Positions 6,515 through 11,347 of a stretch of 11,347 bases of DNA are shown piece by piece (the stretch's first letter is position 1; each line of letters opens with the position of its first letter). Position numbers and translations under genes: made by a program. The notes beneath the pieces are model-generated. The model was not told the origin of the DNA. It did no database searches and was given only the letters and a program-made list of their open reading frames with translations. Source of the DNA: an uncultured Oscillospiraceae bacterium (lineage in GTDB: Bacteria > Bacillota > Clostridia > Oscillospirales > Acutalibacteraceae); assembly GCA_902495835.1 (NCBI GenBank), contig CABUYS010000038.1, forward strand, positions 1-11,347, written 5' to 3'.

Positions 6515-7183
6515 GTGAACTACTTAGCAGAGATACTGGCGTTTAACAATTGGATTCGTTATAATTCGGGAATTGGCAAATCTGACATTTGTTTATGGCA
6601 TGGGCTCATGAGCATGGCAAATAGATTTTCATGGCGCGAATTTAATGCCCCAATTTTAACGCTTCTATCGGAATCAAAGCTCACTAAAAATGAATTTTAC
6701 AAGTCAAGAAATAAATTAAAGCAATTTGGTCTTTTGGATTTTAAAGAACGTGGTGGAAACAGAGCTACACTCTATAAAATGAACTCTGTTGTTTCCCTAT
6801 ATGGTACACAAATGAATACACAAACTACGACACAAACGGATATACAAATTGATACAAAAAGTGTGACGCAAAATGTGAATATACTTAAAACCAAAAACCA
6901 AAAACTTAAAACCAAAAATAAAAAAGAAATAATTAAAGAAAAATTCGGTGAGTTTGAAAATGTGTTTTTATCAGCAGATGAATTTCAGAAATTAAAATCA
7001 AAGCTTGGAGTTGAAACAGAAAGCTACATTGAGCGGCTATCAAGCTATATTGCGTCGAGCGGTAAAAGATATAAATCTCACTACGCAACAATTTTAAGCT
7101 GGACACAAAAAGACGCCAAAAATTCGGGAGGTGTAAGCTATGGAAGCAACCCTAAAAAGCTTTGCACAGAATATCCCGAATAG
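6515..7183 (+). CDS. Phage replication initiator / replisome organiser
   Basis: A 222-residue protein expected to bind the phage origin and load the helicase through the adjacent DnaC-like protein. The N-terminal ~90 residues look like a winged-helix domain (LTKNEFYKSRNKLKQFGLLD, then a basic wing, GGNRATLYK). A low-complexity linker follows, with tetrapeptide repeats of TQxx type and two LKTKN repeats. The C-terminus (SYIASSGKRYKSHYATILSW) matches the end of many phage replisome organisers. GTG at 6515 is chosen because AAAGAGGTG (6500-6508) sits 6 nt before it; the GTG at 6506 lies inside that site. The 3' end overlaps the DnaC gene. The linker DNA may be the origin. Confidence 0.75.
   Translation: MNYLAEILAFNNWIRYNSGIGKSDICLWHGLMSMANRFSWREFNAPILTLLSESKLTKNEFYKSRNKLKQFGLLDFKERGGNRATLYKMNSVVSLYGTQMNTQTTTQTDIQIDTKSVTQNVNILKTKNQKLKTKNKKEIIKEKFGEFENVFLSADEFQKLKSKLGVETESYIERLSSYIASSGKRYKSHYATILSWTQKDAKNSGGVSYGSNPKKLCTEYPE
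6806..6877 (+). repeat. Six 12-bp iteron-like repeats, candidate phage origin
   Basis: Six consecutive 12-bp units in the replication gene begin ACACAA, ACACAA, ACACAA, ATACAA, ACAAAA and ACGCAA. The first four keep ACAAA in exact register (6808, 6820, 6832, 6844). In the protein they encode TQMN TQTT TQTD IQID TKSV TQNV. Origins nested in the initiator gene with short tandem iterons are known from lambdoid and Gram-positive phages. Confidence 0.6.
6883..6918 (+). repeat. Two 15-bp direct repeats, AT-rich, next to iterons
   Basis: ACTTAAAACCAAAAA occurs at 6883-6897 and again at 6904-6918, a 21-bp period equal to two helical turns. It encodes LKTKNQK and LKTKNKK. The strand is almost free of G and very easy to melt, which would suit an unwinding element beside the iterons. 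Confidence 0.6.
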
Positions 7184-7955
7184 CGAAGAGGTGTGTTCTG
7201 TTTGTGGCGCTAAGATTCTTAGAACCGCAGAATTTATGGGAATTAAACGGACATTCCGAGTTATGTGCAAGTGTATGCAAAAACAGCAGGAAGAAGAAAA
7301 AATCCGTCAAGAAAAATTGGAACTAATGCGAAAAATCGAAAAGCTTAAAAAGCTTTCCCTACTTGGCGAGCGGTACAAAAATGCAACTTTTGAAAACTCA
7401 AAAACAGGGATTAATTCAAGTTTTGACAGAGCTTTTAAAAGGTGCCGGAAATACTGCGAACTACATGAAGAAACAATCAAAAATGGTTACGGTATTTATC
7501 TTTTTGGAGATAAAGGAGTTGGAAAGACCCATTTAACCGCTTGCATGGCGAATGACTTAATGACAAAGTGTGTGCCTGTTCTTTTTACTAACTTATTTGA
7601 GATTTCAAAAGCGGTTAAATCTACGTTTAACCGAGAATCGAGTCTTACAGAGCAAAATTTAATCGAAAGATTTGCGAATATTGAAGTTTTGTTTTTTGAT
7701 GACTTGGGAACAGAAATATTTAGCAAAAGCTCCGGTGATACCTGGTTGCAAAGTCTTTTATTCGATATTATCAATAAACGGTACAATAGCAAAAAAGCAA
7801 CTATTTTTTCAAGTAACCACAGCTTGAACGAACTCATAAACAAGAGCGGCATTGCCGAAAAGACGGTTGACAGAATATCAGAAATGGCGAGCGGAGCAGT
7901 TATGAAAATTGAAGGTGCGAGCCTAAGAAATACTAAAAAAGATTGTATATTTTGA
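7140..7955 (+). CDS. dnaC: DnaC-type helicase loader ATPase
   Basis: A 271-residue AAA+ ATPase that loads the replicative helicase onto DNA opened by the phage initiator. Walker A is GDKGVGKT (123-130), Walker B LFFDDLG (184-190), sensor 1 lies in FSSNHS (223-228) and the arginine finger is in KTVDRISEM (Arg245). The N-terminal ~50 residues carry CSVC (19-22) and CKC (43-45), a zinc-binding helicase-interaction module seen in phage loaders. A basic helical linker (50-75) joins the two parts. GGGAGGTG (7126-7133) precedes the ATG, which overlaps the 3' end of the initiator gene by 44 nt. All motifs look intact. Confidence 0.88.
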   Translation: MEATLKSFAQNIPNSEEVCSVCGAKILRTAEFMGIKRTFRVMCKCMQKQQEEEKIRQEKLELMRKIEKLKKLSLLGERYKNATFENSKTGINSSFDRAFKRCRKYCELHEETIKNGYGIYLFGDKGVGKTHLTACMANDLMTKCVPVLFTNLFEISKAVKSTFNRESSLTEQNLIERFANIEVLFFDDLGTEIFSKSSGDTWLQSLLFDIINKRYNSKKATIFSSNHSLNELINKSGIAEKTVDRISEMASGAVMKIEGASLRNTKKDCIF

Positions 7956-7966
7956 GGTGATTTTGA

Positions 7967-8377
7967 TTGACTAAAAAAGAGCTTTCACAACTTTATTATT
8001 TGAGAAAAGAAATCAAGGAACAACAAAGGAGGCTCTCTGAACTTGAGGCATTGGCAACAAACTGTACCGCAAAAATAACGGGGCTTCCGAACGGGAACGG
8101 CGTATCTGATAAGATTGCAAATTACGCTACCGAAATTGCAGATTTAAAAAGCCTTTTAGACCTTAATTTGAAGAAATGTTTTTATGAATTAAATCGTCTT
8201 GATAGGTTTATATCGAGTGTTAATGACAGCGAGATGAGAATAATATTAACACTTAGATATTCTCAAGGTTTAAGTTGGCAACAGATTGCTCAAAATATGG
8301 GTGTGCTCGGAGATGGAAGCACAGAGCGAAAAAAACACAATCGATTTTTAAAGCTTTCCCGAAATTCCCGATTGTAG
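7967..8377 (+). CDS. Phage sigma-70-like late transcription regulator (DUF1492/ArpU type)
   Basis: A 136-residue protein with a coiled-coil N-terminus (heptads in 1-30) and a C-terminal helix-turn-helix of sigma region 4 type (MRIILTLRYSQGLSWQQIAQ). Proteins of this type close the early region of Gram-positive phages and activate the terminase/structural operon. The start is TTG at 7967, 6 nt after GAGGTGA (7954-7960); an in-frame stop lies directly upstream, so no longer product is possible. Here the genes that follow are cargo and then an HNH gene, so a late promoter controlled by it may lie in 8378-8500. Confidence 0.72.
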   Translation: MTKKELSQLYYLRKEIKEQQRRLSELEALATNCTAKITGLPNGNGVSDKIANYATEIADLKSLLDLNLKKCFYELNRLDRFISSVNDSEMRIILTLRYSQGLSWQQIAQNMGVLGDGSTERKKHNRFLKLSRNSRL

Positions 8378-8428
8378 TGTGATAAAATTATATTGTGAGA
8401 TAATATTTAACGGAATTTTTCTTGTGCA

Positions 8429-8453
8429 AGAGGCAAAATTGTAATTTGCCTCT
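8429..8453. other. Hairpin after the late-regulator gene
   Basis: AGAGGCAAA and TTTGCCTCT form a perfect 9-bp stem around a 7-nt loop. Neither strand has a T-tract after it, so it is not a standard terminator. It could be an operator, an RNA processing site or a factor-dependent terminator. Just upstream (8376-8410) are two near-repeats, TGTGATAA and TGTGAGATAA, where a late promoter would be expected. Confidence 0.5.
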
Positions 8454-8457
8454 GACC

Positions 8458-8481
8458 TTATTAGCCAAATTTAGTTAATAA
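8458..8481. promoter_or_regulatory. Dyad-symmetric candidate operator upstream of the calpain gene
   Basis: A 24-bp inverted repeat with half-sites TTATTAGCCAAA and TTTAGTTAATAA has 10 of 12 positions in Watson-Crick pairs and one G-T. It ends 12 bp before the -35 of the calpain promoter, a good place for a dimeric regulator. Confidence 0.4.
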
Positions 8482-8493
8482 AAATCAAAAAGC

Positions 8494-8522
8494 TTGAGAA
8501 AATTATCAAATTATGTTAGACT
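8494..8522 (+). promoter_or_regulatory. Extended -10 promoter of the calpain-like gene
   Basis: TTGAGA (8494-8499), a 17-bp spacer and TAGACT (8517-8522), with TG one base upstream (8514-8515). It would give a leader of ~30 nt before the GAGGGGGG ribosome site and lets the cargo be expressed apart from the phage operon. Confidence 0.5.
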
Positions 8523-8561
8523 GAGATGGTAATTATGTAGTGGCTTTGAGGGGGGAAGCAT

Positions 8562-10079
8562 ATGACTGGAGTAAAATTTTCTGATTTAAAAAGGGCTCAT
8601 CAAGAATTGTCAAAACAGCAAAAAGATATTTTTTATGTTTCAAATCGCGTGGAATTGCAAAAGATATTACAAATAATCCCTAAAAAAAATTTAGGGCTGG
8701 ATTTTTGTAATGATAAAGGTGTACGAGAACAGCTAAAAAAAACATTCGAAGAACTGTGTCAAAAAATGAAATGGTATACAAATAAAAGTAATGTCATTTT
8801 AACTCAGGGCACTTTGCAGGATTTGAAAACAACTATAAAAAATATAAAGCAGCTTAAAGTAATAATAACATTTTCAATCGATCGCAGAGAATTGAAAACA
8901 AAATTTGCAAACGACTTTCTAAAGTACATAATTGATGTTTTACGATATGAAAAACAAAAAATTGAAGAAATAGAAGTAGATGATACGCAAATACAAAAAT
9001 CATCAGATCAAGGATATGCAAGTCCACCAGAAAATTTGTTGAATTTTGGTGAAAGTAATTGGGTCCCAACTATAGCGGATATAAAACAAGGGTATGTAGG
9101 TGATTGTTACCTGCTTGCGGCTCTATTACATTTAATTTCTAAAGACCCAAACGCTATAAAAAAATGTTTCGTAAATAGAGAAACTTTAAAAACAGATGAC
9201 CATATCAAAATTAGGCTTTTTAAAGTAAATTTGGAGCCGTGGACACAAAAAATAGTGGCAAAACCAAAAGAAAAAGTTGTAATAAAAATAAAGAAAACGG
9301 TTTTAATGAAAATAGGAATGAAAATAGATCAAACCACTCAAAAACCTGTACCTATACCTGTAGCTCTCATAAAAAATCAAGTAGCAAATGCCTTGTGGGT
9401 AAATTTTATAGAAAAAGCTTTTATGGTTTATAAAAGCAATAATTTTGTAAGCAGTAAATATTCAGGAAATTTAGGAATACAAAATGCATTGGCAAAATGG
9501 AATAAACCCAATCAAATAAAGGTCGAAAATCTTTCTAGTGGATTAGGATTTATTGCATATACGGCAATTACGGGCAAGTCAGCTTCTATGAATTATTTAC
9601 CAGAGCCAACTGAAAAGAAATTCCCTATAAATGGCGTGTATGGATCAGAAGCAGAAAAAATTTATAAACTTTTTGACACTGAAATAAAAAAGGGCAAAAT
9701 CATTGCAGTATCAACAAAAGATGGGGATTTTAAACGTAAAATGCCGAAAGGCAAAAGCACAACGATTTGGACAGACAAAAATGGAAGTCCGAAAAAGTAC
9801 GCTGGATTGATTGGGAAACACGCTTACGCTATTGTTGAAAATGTTGAAGAAGGCGAAGGGCCAGCAAGAAATATAGAAGGTAAATTTGATGGTACATTTG
9901 TAGGGAACTTCAAATTTATTGTGCTTCAAAATCCGCATGCTCGCCAAGGATTTGAAGAGTACAAATTTGACGAAGATAATAAAAAATTGAAACGTATAGA
10001 AATTCCTAATACAGGTAAATTGAGGATAGAACTTAATGATTTTTTGAAATATTTCAGATGTTATGACATTATGGAATAA
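8562..10079 (+). CDS. Calpain-family (C2) cysteine protease, effector-like
   Basis: A 505-residue protein with a calpain catalytic domain. The nucleophile is Cys182 in QGYVGDCYLLAA. The ALWVNFIEKAF segment (277-287) is the calpain 'WxxxxEKA' block. His420 lies in GLIGKHAYA and Asn457 in VLQNPHA, so the triad is complete. Calpains are Ca-dependent in eukaryotes; I see no EF-hand. The first ~160 residues are helical, charged and unlike anything I recognise, and may be a targeting or inhibitory part. About 70 residues rich in Lys and Val (220-275) are inserted between the Cys and EKA blocks. No signal peptide is present. Its own promoter and a very strong Shine-Dalgarno (GAGGGGGG) argue for independent expression. 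It sits between the phage late regulator and HNH genes, a usual place for phage-carried cargo. Confidence 0.85.
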   Translation: MTGVKFSDLKRAHQELSKQQKDIFYVSNRVELQKILQIIPKKNLGLDFCNDKGVREQLKKTFEELCQKMKWYTNKSNVILTQGTLQDLKTTIKNIKQLKVIITFSIDRRELKTKFANDFLKYIIDVLRYEKQKIEEIEVDDTQIQKSSDQGYASPPENLLNFGESNWVPTIADIKQGYVGDCYLLAALLHLISKDPNAIKKCFVNRETLKTDDHIKIRLFKVNLEPWTQKIVAKPKEKVVIKIKKTVLMKIGMKIDQTTQKPVPIPVALIKNQVANALWVNFIEKAFMVYKSNNFVSSKYSGNLGIQNALAKWNKPNQIKVENLSSGLGFIAYTAITGKSASMNYLPEPTEKKFPINGVYGSEAEKIYKLFDTEIKKGKIIAVSTKDGDFKRKMPKGKSTTIWTDKNGSPKKYAGLIGKHAYAIVENVEEGEGPARNIEGKFDGTFVGNFKFIVLQNPHARQGFEEYKFDEDNKKLKRIEIPNTGKLRIELNDFLKYFRCYDIME

Positions 10080-10085
10080 TTAAAT

Positions 10086-10114
10086 TTTACTTAATTTAAA
10101 AAATATGATATAAT
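10086..10114 (+). promoter_or_regulatory. Extended -10 promoter of the repeat-protein gene
   Basis: TTTACT (10086-10091), a 17-bp spacer and TATAAT (10109-10114), with TG one base upstream. Both hexamers, the spacing and TGATATAAT are identical to the phosphatase promoter at 185-213. Confidence 0.65.
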
Positions 10115-10146
10115 GTTATTTAATAATATTTTAGGAGGCCAAATAA

Positions 10147-10755
10147 ATGAAACGTTTAAGTTTTTTTGCTTGTGTGTTGGTATTTCTATTTTCCCTTAGC
10201 AATATTAATTTTGTCAACGCAATAGACATCCCTTCAAAAACCGGATGTGGTTTTTGTATGTCAAGAATAAAGGAATTCGGTTGGGAATGGAACGAAAGTT
10301 TAAAAAAATATACACATAATGGGTACGAATTTGATGGACATGGGTTTAATGTTTTTGGTATTCATCGTGAAACAAAAACTAGATTTGATCCTAATGGTCT
10401 AGATTGGGATGGTTACGATCAGTACGAAACTTATAGTGATTGTCTTGCCAGATTTTGCTGTAGTAATAGACATTTTAATCATAGAGGGTTTAATGTAAAT
10501 GGAAACTATATAACCGGTGGCAAATACGATACACAAGGGTTGGATATCCGCAGATTTAATCGAAACCATGTACATGTTTATACTCACAGTAAATGGGATA
10601 ATAAGGGATTTGATTTTGAAGGGTATGACATAGAGGGCAGGAATAGTTACGGAATCACAGCAAGGGATATAGAAAGATTAGATGCTGAGGAAGTAGATAT
10701 TTCTCAATTTGCTGGATTTACATTTACGCCATATGTTTTATCTTGTTTTGCATAA
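10147..10755 (+). CDS. Secreted protein with Gly/aromatic/Asp repeats
   Basis: A 202-residue protein with a clear Sec signal peptide (MKRLSFFACVLVFLFSLSN, likely cut after VNA at residue 25). The mature part has TGCGFCMSR (32-40), a CxxC pair, and further Cys at 99, 104, 105 and 200, suggesting disulfides. Five units fit x[FYW][DN]xxG[FL][DN][VWIF]: FDGHGFNVFG, FDPNGLDWDG, FNHRGFNVNG, YDTQGLDIRR and WDNKGFDFEG (about 62-160). The repeats recall short 'YDxxGYDxxG' arrays in bacterial surface and effector-like proteins, but I cannot name a family. AGGAGG lies 8 nt before the ATG. It follows the calpain gene by 67 bp yet has its own strong promoter. Confidence 0.72.
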   Translation: MKRLSFFACVLVFLFSLSNINFVNAIDIPSKTGCGFCMSRIKEFGWEWNESLKKYTHNGYEFDGHGFNVFGIHRETKTRFDPNGLDWDGYDQYETYSDCLARFCCSNRHFNHRGFNVNGNYITGGKYDTQGLDIRRFNRNHVHVYTHSKWDNKGFDFEGYDIEGRNSYGITARDIERLDAEEVDISQFAGFTFTPYVLSCFA

Positions 10756-10821
10756 AAAGTTATAAAAAATACTAATTAGTTGCAATTTTTGGATATTTTG
10801 AAATTTAAAAGTATAAAACAT

Positions 10822-10855
10822 AAAATCGTACCAAAAAAGGTGCGATTTTTCTATT
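10822..10855 (+). terminator. Hairpin-terminator before the HNH gene
   Basis: An 11-bp stem with one U-G pair (AAAATCGTACC / GGTGCGATTTT) and an AAAAAA loop, followed by TCTATT. It separates the cargo genes from the phage late genes. The base of the stem (AAAATCG...CGATTTT) is the same as in the hairpin at 4438-4471. Confidence 0.7.
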
Positions 10856-10871
10856 AAAAGGAGTTGTTAAA

Positions 10872-11252
10872 ATACAAAAGTCTTGCAAATATTGTGGTAG
10901 AGTACATGACGAAGGATATAAATGCAATAAGAAACCTATCAAAAGAAAAAAGATAGATGAAGCTGTAAAGTTTAGAAATAGTCCAAAGTGGCAAAAGAAA
11001 AGAAAACATATTAAGGAGCGTGATAATTATCTTTGTCAAATTTGTTTGAGAAATCTGTACGGAACAAAAAGAAAATACAACAGCAATAATCTTCAAGTTC
11101 ACCACGCTGTGCCAATCAATTTAAGCGCAGATTTAAAGCTTGATGAAAGTAATTTAATTACGCTTTGCTCTATGCACCACTCAATGTGCGACAAGGGCGA
11201 AATACCGTATAACGAAGTCAAAAAAATAATCAATGAGCAGGAAATTAGATAA
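10872..11252 (+). CDS. Phage HNH endonuclease, start codon apparently ATA
   Basis: A small HNH nuclease of the kind found next to phage terminase genes, where it helps cut DNA for packaging. The 126-residue frame has an N-terminal zinc knuckle (CKYC at 5-8, Cys18) and a basic linker. The HNH core has CQIC (55-58), VHHAVP with His77-His78, Asn94 and CSMHH (99-103). The frame is open from 10827 to the stop but contains no ATG, GTG or TTG before TTG 11046, which would remove half of the protein. A good AAAGGAG (10857-10863) lies 8 nt before ATA at 10872, exactly where an ATG is expected. So this is an ATA start, or a start lost by an ATG-to-ATA change. Confidence 0.7.
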   Translation: MQKSCKYCGRVHDEGYKCNKKPIKRKKIDEAVKFRNSPKWQKKRKHIKERDNYLCQICLRNLYGTKRKYNSNNLQVHHAVPINLSADLKLDESNLITLCSMHHSMCDKGEIPYNEVKKIINEQEIR

Positions 11253-11277
11253 TTGTACATTGTCCACTGTACATTGT
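11253..11277 (+). repeat. TGTACATTGT direct repeats
   Basis: TGTACATTGT occurs at 11254-11263 and 11268-11277, a 14-bp period, and each copy contains the palindrome TGTACA. It starts right after the HNH stop codon. Short repeats of this kind are often scattered in clostridial genomes. Confidence 0.6.
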
Positions 11278-11288
11278 AAATTATTCTA

Positions 11289-11345
11289 TCCCCCCACTAC
11301 CCTGAATATTTCTCGGTAAAAGCGTCCGACACCGACAGCCCCCAT
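11289..11345. other. GC-rich non-coding stretch, candidate cos/terminase-proximal region
   Basis: This stretch is markedly richer in G and C than the rest of the window. It starts with CCCCCC (11290-11295), ends with CCCCC, and contains TCGGT ... ACCGA as a 5-bp inverted repeat. It has no start codon or Shine-Dalgarno. Its place after the HNH gene, where the terminase small subunit normally follows, makes a packaging (cos) site possible. Confidence 0.35.
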
Positions 11346-11347
11346 AA

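Noticed and set aside
6210..6546. Alternative frames across the SSB gene on both strands
   Set aside because: They overlap a well-supported SSB with a ribosome site and the acidic tip. They are shadows of it.
10771..10780. Perfect palindrome ACTAATTAGT after the repeat-protein gene
   Set aside because: Ten bp with no loop is likely by chance in AT-rich DNA. It does not make a terminator.
1..11347. CRISPR array or insertion-sequence ends
   Set aside because: No regularly spaced long direct repeats and no transposase-like frame were seen. The only tandem units are the 12-bp repeats inside the replication gene.

Overview
The window is strongly AT-rich, with purine-rich Shine-Dalgarno sites, TTG/GTG starts, T-tailed intrinsic terminators and a phage module of Gram-positive type. 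This points to a low-GC Firmicute, most likely a clostridium. No rRNA or housekeeping marker lets me go further. The mix of secreted phosphatase, zinc proteases and a calpain-like protease would suit a host- or protist-associated bacterium, but that is inference.

Left part (1-4200): the first codons of a RecD2-like helicase gene run off the left edge. A divergent gene encodes a secreted tyrosine-phosphatase-like protein and ends in a clean terminator. After about 450 bp without a gene comes a minus-strand membrane-anchored gluzincin peptidase (HEFTH plus a downstream Glu). It is divergent from a 485-residue zincin-like protein (HEFGH) that has no signal peptide and has a (TA)8 tract between its -35 and -10 elements.

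Middle part (4200-8400): a prophage early/replication module, all on the plus strand and tightly packed. It is preceded by a minus-strand transcription unit that looks like a small RNA, and by an intrinsic-terminator hairpin. Gene order is two small hydrophobic proteins, a zinc-ribbon protein, a DUF1071/Sak-type annealing protein, a RusA resolvase broken by a TAA, an SSB whose frame is fused to the RusA remnant, a replication initiator carrying 12-bp iteron-like repeats, a DnaC-type helicase loader, and a sigma-like late regulator. No integrase, repressor or lysogeny gene is visible.

Right part (8400-11347): between the late regulator and an HNH endonuclease, where phages often carry cargo, sit two genes each with its own promoter. 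One is a 505-residue calpain-family cysteine protease with Cys, His and Asn in place. The other is a secreted protein with Gly/aromatic/Asp repeats. The HNH gene has a good Shine-Dalgarno but an ATA where the start should be. The window ends in a GC-rich non-coding stretch that may be the cos/terminase region.

Overall this looks like a partly decayed prophage carrying intact effector-like cargo, next to chromosomal secreted enzymes. RusA has a nonsense codon and a lost stop, and two genes appear to have ATA in place of ATG. The three proteases and the phosphatase form the most interesting set.
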